Below are positions 8,841 to 17,064 of a DNA stretch of 64,000 nucleotides, piece by piece. The stretch covers positions 144,573 through 208,572 of the forward strand of contig CAZHQG010000003.1 of assembly GCA_964534275.1 (NCBI GenBank), given 5' to 3'. The notes under the pieces are model-generated. The model did no database searches, was not told the DNA's origin, and was given only the letters and a program-made list of their open reading frames with translations. Source of the DNA: HRBIN30 sp964534275. Lineage in GTDB: Bacteria > Desulfobacterota > Binatia > HRBIN30. Numbering within the stretch: the stretch's first letter is position 1; each line of letters starts with the position of its first letter. Made by a program: the position numbers and the translations under genes.

Positions 8841-9962
8841 TCACCTCGCGATGCTCTGCTGCTGCGGCGCACGCTCCAGGAGGGTCATGATCCGTCCCAC
8901 TACCTCCTCCGAGCTCATTCCCGGAGGCACTTGCAGAACGTAGCTCGGCGTTGCCTCCGCAAGAACCCGGAGGTTTTGTTCGCGTGACAGAACGAAACCC
9001 TGCGGACTGACCTGCTCCCAGGCGGCAGCAAGCGCAAAGTATCTCCGCAGATCGTTCACCATCAGGTTTGCAGCGCTCAGCCGTCGCCACGCTTGTTCTG
9101 CACTCATCGGTACGCAGTCCCACCGAGGGCCACGTTGCGGAAACAGCAGCAGGCGCACTTCCGTCATCGCCGCAGACTTCTCGGTGATCACATGGTGGCC
9201 GACACGGTCGAGCACGTACGGGTGCCGAAAACCGGCCACAATCTGGAGACGGGTTCCTAACCATGCACGCGCGGACTCATCCAGTAAGATCGGCTCCGGT
9301 ACGGAAAACGCCATCGTCCCCGTGTGCACCACGAAACTGTCCGACAGTAGGCAGTTGCCCGGCTCTGCTGCCAACGCCACCGCCAATGTGGACTTCCCGA
9401 CACCACTTGCACCAGCAAGCAAAATTCCACCCTCGGGTGTATGAACGGCACCGGCGTGAATTGGATGCCAGCCCCGTGTCGTCTCGACCACCCACCAAAG
9501 AGGATAATAAACGAGGTAGCTCACCAGCGTAGAAAACCGACGCTGGCGAAACCGCGCAACGCGACCTCCCAGCCTCCAGCGCCGAAGTCGATCTGTCCAC
9601 TTGGTGTTGCCGAGACGAAAAAAAAACGTTCCAGCAAGCTCGACGCGACGAGGTTCGGGAAATCTGACCTGCAACACGAGGTCCCGAAGGTCGTCAACCC
9701 GGAACCAGCGTAACTCGCGACCCGATACGTACAGATCACGGTCGACCCGCACCCAAGGCGCATCCTGGACGTGCCATCGGTCGCGTGGCCACGGCTGCCC
9801 GTCTACCCACGCAAGTCGGCTTTCTACAACGGCCCGCTCGCTCAGCGAGCGAATCAGCGGGGCCATGTGCAACTGGGCGTAAGCGGCGAGTTCACTGTCA
9901 TCAGTGTCGAAGGAAAACCCGACGCCGTGCCACGCACCTTGCAACATTGCGGCGGTTCCCAT
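8841..9962 (-). CDS. HprK-like (HPr kinase C-terminal domain-related) ATPase
   Basis: A 373-aa protein whose second half matches the HPr-kinase-related ATPases found in polysaccharide and RiPP-like loci. It has WHPIHAGAV at about 165-173 and the P-loop GASGVGKST at 184-192, with the LLSDSFVV strand after it. The N-terminal 160 residues are not recognised. It lacks the HPr-binding features I would need to call it true HprK, so it is better described as an HprK-related kinase of unknown substrate. It lies between the flippase and a GT4 with 6-7 bp spacing, so it is co-transcribed with the polysaccharide genes. It could phosphorylate a small molecule or sugar (inference). Confidence 0.7.
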   Translation of the reverse strand: MGTAAMLQGAWHGVGFSFDTDDSELAAYAQLHMAPLIRSLSERAVVESRLAWVDGQPWPRDRWHVQDAPWVRVDRDLYVSGRELRWFRVDDLRDLVLQVRFPEPRRVELAGTFFFRLGNTKWTDRLRRWRLGGRVARFRQRRFSTLVSYLVYYPLWWVVETTRGWHPIHAGAVHTPEGGILLAGASGVGKSTLAVALAAEPGNCLLSDSFVVHTGTMAFSVPEPILLDESARAWLGTRLQIVAGFRHPYVLDRVGHHVITEKSAAMTEVRLLLFPQRGPRWDCVPMSAEQAWRRLSAANLMVNDLRRYFALAAAWEQVSPQGFVLSREQNLRVLAEATPSYVLQVPPGMSSEEVVGRIMTLLERAPQQQSIAR

Positions 9963-9969
9963 GGCCCCC

Positions 9970-11355
9970 TTACTTCGTCACACGTCGCGAATCCGCGTCC
10001 GCAGCCACAGCAACTGCAGGCAACCAGCGCCGAATCCAGGGGTGCCGGGCAAGTCGGCGTTCGAACGGTTGCCACGCCGCGAGAGCGATGGACCGCACGT
10101 CTTGTGCGGTGGGCAGGAGTGTTTCCCGAATCGTCAGTCCCGACTCTACCCGGAAAAATACTAGGAGGAGCGCGGCCGCGACCATGTAAGCAATCGCCGT
10201 GGAGAGCGCAGCCCCCACGATCCCCCAGACCGGGATGAGCACGAGGTTCAGCCCCAAGTTCAGTCCCAACGCCACGAGACCAGAGAAGATATTCACTCCT
10301 TGTCGGTTCCGACTCGTGAAGTCGCGAGACAAAATTGTGAACACCGCCATGGCCACGGCCCCCACAGCTGCAAACGGCAACGGATCCACAGCTGGGGCAA
10401 ATGCCCGTCCGTACCACAATGGGATCAGCACTGGGCCGGCAGCAACCAGTACGATGCCAGCCAAGGTGGTCAAAAACAACGTTCGGCGGCATGTCTGGGC
10501 TGTGGTCCGGTGCACGTCCGTCTTCTCTAGCGAGGCGAGCTTCGGGTAGATGACCCATCCCACTGCTTGAGGGATTTCCAGGAGCATTTCGGTAAAGTGC
10601 AGCGCGAGACTGTAAAACGCTGTGCGAGCGGGGTCGAGAAAGTAAGCCACCAAGTACACATCGCTTCGGAACAACAAGTGCGTCGTAAGGATTTGGGTGT
10701 AGGATTTGCTTCCGAAGCTCAGTTGCCGCGTGAGCAATTGCCGATCGACCCGAAAGCCAAACGCCAATCGGCGCCGAACCGACCAAAGAAGCGATCCCAC
10801 GACCACCGTGGTGCACGCAGCGTACACCGTAAGCGCCGAGCCAAGATCCAATCTGCCCAGACCCCAGAGCCATCCAACCCCGGCAAGTACCAACGCGGCA
10901 CCCGCCAACGTGCGGCGATTGTACAAGCCAAACTGGCCCATGGCCTGCAAAACACCCCAAAAGTAATTGTCGATGAGCAACAGCGGAAGCCGCCAAAGCG
11001 CCAGCAGCAATGCCCACGCGGGCAGCCCGCGCAAAACGCTGTCGCTCAACGGTTCCCGCAGTAACCACACAGCGGCTCCCGCAGTGATTCCCAACGTTAA
11101 CGCAAGGGCGAGGGAATTTGCCGCAATTTGTTCGAGTCTGGCCCCCTCGCGCCGGCAACAGTACACGTTTGCCTGCGTGATGCCCAGCTTCGTCAGCGTC
11201 ATCAAGGTCGAAGGCAACAGCAATGCGATGGCGAGGAGTCCGCGGTCGTGAGGCCCCAGCCCGCGTGCCAAGATGATACTGGTTGCCATGCCAATGGCGG
11301 CAACGCCAACGCGCGAACCAAACAGGGCCATCATTTCATGGGACAGCCGCCTCAT
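9970..11355 (-). CDS. Oligosaccharide flippase (Wzx/MATE-like polysaccharide transporter)
   Basis: A 461-aa integral membrane protein with about 12 to 14 hydrophobic helices, opening MALFGSRVGVAAIGMATSII and ILARGLGPHDRGLLAIALLL, which is the usual start of polysaccharide-specific MOP exporters (GpDxG/Gp.. motif after the first helix). It would flip the undecaprenyl-linked repeat unit to the periplasmic face for polymerisation. Together with the O-antigen-ligase-like protein, Wza and Wzz/GumC in this locus, it indicates a Wzx/Wzy-dependent route. A 76-bp spacer separates it from the upstream methyltransferase gene. Confidence 0.88.
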   Translation of the reverse strand: MRRLSHEMMALFGSRVGVAAIGMATSIILARGLGPHDRGLLAIALLLPSTLMTLTKLGITQANVYCCRREGARLEQIAANSLALALTLGITAGAAVWLLREPLSDSVLRGLPAWALLLALWRLPLLLIDNYFWGVLQAMGQFGLYNRRTLAGAALVLAGVGWLWGLGRLDLGSALTVYAACTTVVVGSLLWSVRRRLAFGFRVDRQLLTRQLSFGSKSYTQILTTHLLFRSDVYLVAYFLDPARTAFYSLALHFTEMLLEIPQAVGWVIYPKLASLEKTDVHRTTAQTCRRTLFLTTLAGIVLVAAGPVLIPLWYGRAFAPAVDPLPFAAVGAVAMAVFTILSRDFTSRNRQGVNIFSGLVALGLNLGLNLVLIPVWGIVGAALSTAIAYMVAAALLLVFFRVESGLTIRETLLPTAQDVRSIALAAWQPFERRLARHPWIRRWLPAVAVAADADSRRVTK

Positions 11356-11431
11356 GATCGACCCGCCTAGAGTAGAAAAACGCTCTCGCTTTCCGCTGTG
11401 CGTCCTAGCAGCAAACGCGACCTCGAGGCGC

Positions 11432-12184
11432 CTATTCGCGCTGGCACAAAATCATCCAGGTTTGGACTTGTCGTCCGGGAACGTACTCGAGGGCTTCGAT
11501 CAGCCACCGGGCCACCCGCCCAAGGCGAAATCGAAGCCGATTGATGCGCCTCTGCAACGGGAAGTGGCGCAACAAACCTTCGGTGCGAATTACCCGAAAC
11601 CCTGCGGCCCTCAACTCCTGCTCAGCCTCGCCAGGTCGGTAGAGGACGTCGTAAATTTGGTATCGGTCAAGCCCGCGTTCCACGCGTGCCGGGTACGAAG
11701 TTTCAAAATTCAGCGCATCCACAAGAAACATCCCTCGAGGCGCCAAGACACGTAAGATCTCCGCGTACAGCCGCTGCCGATGTTCGATCTCGAAGTGGCG
11801 CACAAATCGTGCGGAATAGACGAAATCGAATGTCTTTGAAGGGAACGGCAAGCGAAAAGCGTCCGTGCGAACGAACTGCCATTCTGCACCCCGCGTACGC
11901 TCCCGCGCGAGACGCAGCATCGGCAAACTCGCATCGACGGCCACTCCAAACCGGACGCCATGCACCTCCGCAGTAAGACGCCCCGGCCCGCAGGCGAGTT
12001 CCAATACACGCGCAGGGCGCGTTGCCGCAACGATTTCGTTGAGTAAGGCCACTTGCCTCCGGTGCAGCAGCCCGTTGAGCGGCTGAGTTGTGCGCCGTTG
12101 CAGGTAAGAGCGCACAACTAGCTGGTCTTGATAGTAGGACTTCAGCTCCTCAGGTTGGCGGATCGGCTCGGTATGCATGGACAT
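11432..12184 (-). CDS. Class I SAM-dependent methyltransferase
   Basis: A 250-aa Rossmann-fold methyltransferase. Motif I is VLELACGPGRLTAEV (about residues 60-74), the acidic residue after strand 2 is in GVAVDASLPML, and the post-motif segment TFDFVYSARFVRHFE corresponds to motif IV of the Methyltransf_11/25 type. It probably methylates a sugar or glycolipid intermediate; the substrate is not evident. Its ATG overlaps the stop of the upstream SDR gene as TGATG, indicating coupling with the sugar-modifying enzymes next to it. Confidence 0.87.
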   Translation of the reverse strand: MSMHTEPIRQPEELKSYYQDQLVVRSYLQRRTTQPLNGLLHRRQVALLNEIVAATRPARVLELACGPGRLTAEVHGVRFGVAVDASLPMLRLARERTRGAEWQFVRTDAFRLPFPSKTFDFVYSARFVRHFEIEHRQRLYAEILRVLAPRGMFLVDALNFETSYPARVERGLDRYQIYDVLYRPGEAEQELRAAGFRVIRTEGLLRHFPLQRRINRLRFRLGRVARWLIEALEYVPGRQVQTWMILCQRE

Positions 12185-13167
12185 CAGCCTCGAGGCTCGC
12201 TTTTCAATGATTCCACGACCTCCTGCAAGTCACGGCGCCAGTCTGTACGTGGCTGCCAGCCAAGCACCGTTTGAGCGGACCGGCAATCGTACCAGGCGCG
12301 GTAGGTCGCTCGGGCCACTTGGTGCGCCGTCACCGGAGGACGCCGCCTGAGAATTCGAAAACCTACCTCTGCAGTGCGGGCAGCCAACTCCACGAGGCGC
12401 ACCGGCAGGTACACAGGCCGCCACCGCTCGCCCATCGCTTCCCGATAAGCCTCTAGCCAAGCCTGCTGCGGAACGTGCACGTCTACCACCGTAAACGCGC
12501 GCCCGACGGCTTCGGGACCCGACTCCACCGCACACACGGCAGCTTGCGCCACGCTGCGCACGTGGCTGAGCGGCAACGGATAATCCGGGCGCGCCAATAA
12601 ACATCGGTAGCTTTTCCACAAAAAACTCTGCCGTGCCAAAGGAGGGCGGCGCCCTGGCCCCCACAGCAGTCCGGGGCGCAAGACCACCACCGGAGCACCT
12701 TGTCGTGCTTCCCAAAGAGCCAAGCGGTCGGCGGCTAGCTTCGACCGACTGTAGTGCCCGCGAGCGCGGGATTCGTCCTCGTAAGGGCTCTCGTCAGTTA
12801 CCGTATAACCGTCGCGGGGAACGGCAACGACGCTCAAAGAACTCACATGAACAAAGCGTTGCACTCCCGCTTGACGCGCTGCTTGCAACAGGTCCATGGT
12901 GGCCCGCACGTTGACGGTGGCAAACTCTTCCCAAGTTCCGGTGGTGCTCACCCGCGCGGCTGCGTGAACTACCGCTTGCGTCCCGGCCACCGCATCGCGC
13001 ACGCACGACTCTTCGCAAAGATCCCCTACGAATTCTTCGACTCCTTCTGGCCACGACCGCTGCCGGCCTGGCCGCACGAAGGCGCGAACCTCCCAGCCCC
13101 GGCCGCGGATTGCCTCGACCAACGCGGAACCCAAAAACCCCGCGGCCCCGGTCACCAAGAGTTTCAC
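12184..13167 (-). CDS. NAD(P)-dependent epimerase/dehydratase (extended SDR)
   Basis: A 327-aa extended short-chain dehydrogenase. The GTG start at 13167 puts the Rossmann motif TGAAGFLGS at residues about 5-14. The catalytic region has VSSLSVV with the active-site Ser, and HYSRSKLAADRL containing YxxxK. It is similar to 3-beta-HSD/NAD-sugar epimerase proteins and likely edits an NDP-sugar. An upstream extension in the same frame has no homology and is ignored. The GTG overlaps the stop of the Gfo/Idh/MocA gene as GTGA, and the two probably act on one sugar pathway. Confidence 0.87.
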   Translation of the reverse strand: MKLLVTGAAGFLGSALVEAIRGRGWEVRAFVRPGRQRSWPEGVEEFVGDLCEESCVRDAVAGTQAVVHAAARVSTTGTWEEFATVNVRATMDLLQAARQAGVQRFVHVSSLSVVAVPRDGYTVTDESPYEDESRARGHYSRSKLAADRLALWEARQGAPVVVLRPGLLWGPGRRPPLARQSFLWKSYRCLLARPDYPLPLSHVRSVAQAAVCAVESGPEAVGRAFTVVDVHVPQQAWLEAYREAMGERWRPVYLPVRLVELAARTAEVGFRILRRRPPVTAHQVARATYRAWYDCRSAQTVLGWQPRTDWRRDLQEVVESLKSEPRG

Positions 13168-14231
13168 GCTGCAGCTTCCTCCGAACCTCGGGTAGTGGAG
13201 TGTTGCATCTGCCCACCCAATAATTGCTGCAGAAGCTCCACCACCGCTCGCCCATCTTCGGGAGTAACCGGCAACTCGCCACCGTTCTGGTAGGCCGCGT
13301 AAAAGGCGCGCAAGTGAAGCCCTATTCCCGGGTAGAAGCGCTGGCGACCCACCACAAACGCCAGCGTGTTTGCCACCGTAGCCGCAATCAGTTGCCGTGC
13401 TTCCTCGAGGTTTGGAAACACTTTGGCCACCAGCTTGGGGAGTCGAGGCAGGCGGCGGAACACCACAGTCATGTTGTTCAGGTTGATCAAAGCGGTTTGC
13501 TTGGTGCCCAACAGCGTGACAGTGTTGGCAAACGGCCGTGCCCTCCTGGACATCGTCAAGGTCGCGAGGCCGCGCTCCGCTTCGATCACCGCGCGCAGTT
13601 CCGCCACTGCACCATCTTCGGCACGTTGCGCTAAGACGCTCACGCGTTTTGCTTTCCCCACAAAACCGTGAACGAGGTAAGCCGGGTGCGGGGCGGTGTC
13701 GAAAATTGGCCCTCCTGGCAAGGCCTGCTTCCAGCTCTGCTGGCCGGTGTCGGCCTCGCCGAAACTCGCAAACACGTCGACCCCAACGAGCTCGCCCAAG
13801 ATCCCCGATTGCAACGCTGCTCGTGCTCGCAACACGACAGGATCGAACCAACGGTTGTGGTCCACGGTAAGGGTACGCCCTGTTTCCCTGGCCACGGCAA
13901 TCATCGCATCGGCGTCTGCAACCGATAGAGCCATCGGCTTTTCCACGAACACGTCCACACCCGCGCGCATCAGCTCGATTGCCAGAGACGCGTGCGTGTG
14001 AGGTGGGGTTAAAACGTGCACGACCTGCGGCTCGAGCGCACCCAGCATCTCGCGTACGCTTGCACAGGTCGGTAAGGCCCACCGGCGGGTAAAGGCCTCC
14101 CGCGCTTCCGCGGCCGCATCGCACGCTCCCACCAGGCGCACACCCGGTAGGCTACGAAGGTAGCCAGCGTGAACGTGCGCAATACGGCCACACCCAAGCA
14201 AGGCAACGCGAACCGGAGCGTTCAGGAGCAT
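13164..14231 (-). CDS. Gfo/Idh/MocA family oxidoreductase
   Basis: A 355-aa NAD(P)-dependent sugar oxidoreductase. The N-terminal Rossmann motif is VALLGCGRIAHVHAGYL, the cofactor-domain block is FVEKPMALSVADAD containing the conserved EKP Lys, and TVDHNRWFDP follows, typical of the family. The C-terminal domain includes DTAPHPAYL, corresponding to the catalytic-His region. Family members oxidise or reduce NDP-sugars (for example in amino-sugar formation), which fits the aminotransferase elsewhere in this locus. It is coupled to the downstream SDR by a GTGA overlap. The substrate is not known. Confidence 0.88.
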   Translation of the reverse strand: MLLNAPVRVALLGCGRIAHVHAGYLRSLPGVRLVGACDAAAEAREAFTRRWALPTCASVREMLGALEPQVVHVLTPPHTHASLAIELMRAGVDVFVEKPMALSVADADAMIAVARETGRTLTVDHNRWFDPVVLRARAALQSGILGELVGVDVFASFGEADTGQQSWKQALPGGPIFDTAPHPAYLVHGFVGKAKRVSVLAQRAEDGAVAELRAVIEAERGLATLTMSRRARPFANTVTLLGTKQTALINLNNMTVVFRRLPRLPKLVAKVFPNLEEARQLIAATVANTLAFVVGRQRFYPGIGLHLRAFYAAYQNGGELPVTPEDGRAVVELLQQLLGGQMQHSTTRGSEEAAA

Positions 14232-14278
14232 CTACAGCAGATAGAAGGAAATGGAATGGCAAGCAAATCGCCAGCCAT

Positions 14279-15286
14279 TCAAGCGCTTGCCCGGCGGCGC
14301 GTATACTCCTGGAGTTGTTTGACGTTGTAGTACACAGGAGCGCTAAAGTCGCGCACTTGGCCACTGCGAAGAATATCGTGCACCTCGCGAATCGCATCTT
14401 CCACTGAAAAACGCGGCTCGAACCCAAGGCGTTCGCGGATGCGTTTGAACGAAACGCGATAACTGCGCCGATCTTCGATTTGATCGAGTTCTTCCACGAC
14501 GGTGCCTGGCAGAAAATCCAACACCTTCCGCGCAATTTGGCCCACGGTATAGTTGAGATGGTCTCCACCAACGTTGAAGACACCACGATTTGCTAAAGCT
14601 GCAGGCGCCTCCACGGCCCGCACAAAGGCATCGGCGGCGTCTTGCACATGGATGTGGGGACGCCACTGGTTCGCCCCCACGATGCGAATCTTTCCAGTCA
14701 CCGTTGCCCGCGCCGTGATCGTATTCACCATCAAGTCGAACCGCATTCGGGGCGACAAACCGCACACCGTGGAGAGGCGCAAGATGACTACTTCCAAGTC
14801 CCCCGCTTCCCGCAGCAAAATTTCTTCGGACATGATCCGCGTGCGCGCGTACAGCGAAACCGGGTGTAACGGGGAGTCTTCGTGCAAGAAATTGCTGCCG
14901 TTCGCCCCATAGACACTGCAGGAAGAGGCAAACACGAGGCGCTGCACCGAGGCCTCACGGCACGCCTCGAGCAACACGCGGGTCGACTCGTAGTTCGTCA
15001 TCAAGGTTTCTCGTGGATCCAAATCGCAGGCGGCGTCGCCAACCAATGCGGCCAAAGCGATCACCGCTCGAACTCCGCGCACCGCCTGGACAACGTCGCG
15101 AATGTGGCAAATGTCTCCGTACCGAACTTCGAAGTTCCGCTGCCCCACCAAATCAGCAATTCCGTGCTCACCGTAAAGGAACTTGTCCAAAACCCGCACG
15201 TTGTAACCGCGCTGTAACAACTTGCGGACCAAATGGCTCCCTATGTACCCGGCACCACCAGTGACCAGAATCGTGTCACGCTGCAT
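14279..15286 (-). CDS. NAD-dependent epimerase/dehydratase (UDP-sugar epimerase-like SDR)
   Basis: A 335-aa extended SDR. The cofactor motif TGGAGYIGS is at residues 9-17, and ASSCSVYG near 120-127 carries the active-site Ser. The catalytic Tyr is Y146 in LYARTRIMSEE, but the usual partner Lys of YxxxK is Arg (R150). The C-terminal segment GVFNVGGDHLNYTVGQIA is typical of NDP-sugar epimerases and dehydratases. It lies 47 bp upstream of the Gfo/Idh/MocA gene and probably provides an activated sugar for the polysaccharide. The Lys-to-Arg change means the usual activity should not be assumed. Confidence 0.85.
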   Translation of the reverse strand: MQRDTILVTGGAGYIGSHLVRKLLQRGYNVRVLDKFLYGEHGIADLVGQRNFEVRYGDICHIRDVVQAVRGVRAVIALAALVGDAACDLDPRETLMTNYESTRVLLEACREASVQRLVFASSCSVYGANGSNFLHEDSPLHPVSLYARTRIMSEEILLREAGDLEVVILRLSTVCGLSPRMRFDLMVNTITARATVTGKIRIVGANQWRPHIHVQDAADAFVRAVEAPAALANRGVFNVGGDHLNYTVGQIARKVLDFLPGTVVEELDQIEDRRSYRVSFKRIRERLGFEPRFSVEDAIREVHDILRSGQVRDFSAPVYYNVKQLQEYTRRRASA

Positions 15287-15603
15287 TTCCGACCCTCCCG
15301 TACTCGTGTTTGTGAACGCTGCTACGACTGATCCAGCAGTCTAGTTTTCAGGACCCGGCACCGACCTCGCATCTTCGGCAATCATGTTTTGAAGAGTTTG
15401 TCCAGGGAGTCCGCCCGGAGCGCCAGAAAAACTTCCCGAGCCAAGAAGCATGCAGATCGGGCGGCTACCTGAACGGCACGCGGACTGGCGACCCATGGTC
15501 GCAGACAAAGCCAAATCGGGGGCATGGCAACGGGCCGAGTGCTTTCCACAAACCCTTTGAAATTGCAAGAAAAATTTGCTCCGCCCCGTGCCAGCCGAAT
15601 GGC
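15287..15603. other. Intergenic gap of 317 bp inside the polysaccharide locus
   Basis: This gap separates the GT4 gene ending at 15604 from the epimerase gene starting at 15286, both on the minus strand. Short open frames are present but none resembles a protein or has a convincing ribosome site. I found no clear hairpin terminator and no good -35/-10 pair. A sigma-54-like sequence near 15577-15593 has the wrong spacing. It may hold the leader or promoter of the downstream gene set, but nothing specific can be supported. Confidence 0.4.
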
Positions 15604-17004
15604 CTATCTTTCTCCGTGCCCCCAGACTCCTCGCTGAAGCACGAACGCCAAATCGCGAACGTTTTTCTCTCGGTCGAAGGACTCAAGTACCCGCTGCCTC
15701 CCGCGTCGACCGAATTCGCTCCGCGCAACGGGATCGTCCAGTAGCTGCTCGATCGCGGTCGCAAGGGCCTTAGCGTCGCCAGGCGGCACGAGTCGTCCGT
15801 GGACACCATCCTCGATCAACTCTTTGATGCCCGGTAACGCCGATGCCACCACTGCCATGCCCATGGACATTGCCTCGACAAGAACGTTGGGAATGACATC
15901 CTGTCGGCCCGACTCCTCTACAACGATACTCGCCAAAACAAAGAGGTCCGCTTCAGCGTAACGGCGAGCCACTTCCTCTTGGACGAGCGCACCCGTAAAT
16001 TCGATGCGCTCTGCCACGCCAAGCTCGCGCGCCTGCTTTTCCAGGACCCGGCGCTGCGGACCCTCGCCGATGATGACACAACGGACCGGCCGGCGAAGCA
16101 ACGAACAGGCTTCAATCAGCACGTGGTGCCCCTTGTACACCCGGAGGGCACCACAAGTGACAATCTGGGGAATGGGTCCCGACCTTTCCCTCGGACGTGG
16201 GGAGAAACGTTGCACATCCACTCCATGATAGTTGACGACGATTTTGTGCTGCTGTCCCGAACACAAGGAACGCAAGTACTCCGCGTTTACCTTGGCACAA
16301 GTCACTACCAGTTCCGCCTCCTGGAGCTTTACCGGAAGGAACAGCGGCATGAGATAAATGTCGTAGGCATGTGCGGTAAAGCTGAAGCGCAGACCAAAGA
16401 GCCAGCGGACCAACAATGCCACCGTGGTCGCATGCGTCGCCCAGTGCGCGTGCACCCGCCTCACCCCGTTCCTTTGCAACAGTTCTCCCAGGAGCACTGC
16501 TCGAGGAACGAGCCCCAGCGTCTTCACCAAGAACACAAGCGGGCTTGTGTTCCACAAGCGTTCCAGCCGCACCTTCCAGGACATGGCCACTTGCAGCCGA
16601 GGAGCTTGACGGCGTTGAGCGAGCAGCTTTGCGCGATCACGCCACCATTCCTGCAGTAGCTTTGCCAGGACCGAAACGTATCGGTGCGGATTGCGGGAAA
16701 AGAACGAAACGTTTGCCCGGAGCACCCGCGGACTGAACAAACTCGGCAGATACACAACCTCGTCCAGCAACGCAGCCGCTTCGGGTTGTTGCTTGCCAAC
16801 AGGTGGCTGCTGCAGAGAAAAAAGCTGCATGCGCAACCCTAGCTTCCGCAGGGCCAACGCCTCCCACATCACGAACGTCTGGTGCAGAACAGGGAACGCG
16901 GGGTAAAGAAACGCAATCGGCGGCGTGTCTTGCACCGGGCGTTTTGGATCAGCAAAACAAACAACGGCACCAGAGTCGGTTTCTCGTGTTGCCACTCGGT
17001 TCAT
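15604..17004 (-). CDS. Glycosyltransferase family 4 protein (WcaL/AmsK-like)
   Basis: A 466-aa GT-B fold enzyme. The N-terminal domain has FLYPAFPVLHQTFVMWE and the acceptor-site stretch VHAHWATHATTVA, resembling colanic-acid-type transferases. The donor domain has CGALRVYKGHHVLIEAC and GRQDVIPNVLVEAMSMGMAVV, where the EX7E motif sits. The first about 30 residues appear unstructured. It is expected to transfer a sugar to the growing lipid-linked oligosaccharide. It lies 60 bp downstream of the initiating sugar transferase gene, so it may add an early sugar (inference). Confidence 0.9.
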   Translation of the reverse strand: MNRVATRETDSGAVVCFADPKRPVQDTPPIAFLYPAFPVLHQTFVMWEALALRKLGLRMQLFSLQQPPVGKQQPEAAALLDEVVYLPSLFSPRVLRANVSFFSRNPHRYVSVLAKLLQEWWRDRAKLLAQRRQAPRLQVAMSWKVRLERLWNTSPLVFLVKTLGLVPRAVLLGELLQRNGVRRVHAHWATHATTVALLVRWLFGLRFSFTAHAYDIYLMPLFLPVKLQEAELVVTCAKVNAEYLRSLCSGQQHKIVVNYHGVDVQRFSPRPRERSGPIPQIVTCGALRVYKGHHVLIEACSLLRRPVRCVIIGEGPQRRVLEKQARELGVAERIEFTGALVQEEVARRYAEADLFVLASIVVEESGRQDVIPNVLVEAMSMGMAVVASALPGIKELIEDGVHGRLVPPGDAKALATAIEQLLDDPVARSEFGRRGRQRVLESFDREKNVRDLAFVLQRGVWGHGER

Positions 17005-17064
17005 GCAATCGACCGGGTACGAGGGCTGCGGGGCCCCTGCCGAACCGTGGTCAGCCGCGCAGAG

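Noticed and set aside
9854..11158. A 434-codon minus-strand frame overlapping the flippase gene
   Set aside because: Its translation is Arg/Cys/Gly-rich without helices or domains, and the flippase in the other frame has clear membrane helices.
12184..14124. A 646-codon minus-strand frame covering both the SDR gene and the Gfo/Idh/MocA gene
   Set aside because: Only its last 327 codons resemble a protein (SDR). The upstream part is a shifted reading of the oxidoreductase gene, so the start was placed at the GTG at 13167.
15577..15593. A TGGCACG sequence on the minus strand resembling a sigma-54 promoter
   Set aside because: The distance from the GG to the GC element is one base too long, which normally abolishes sigma-54 recognition.
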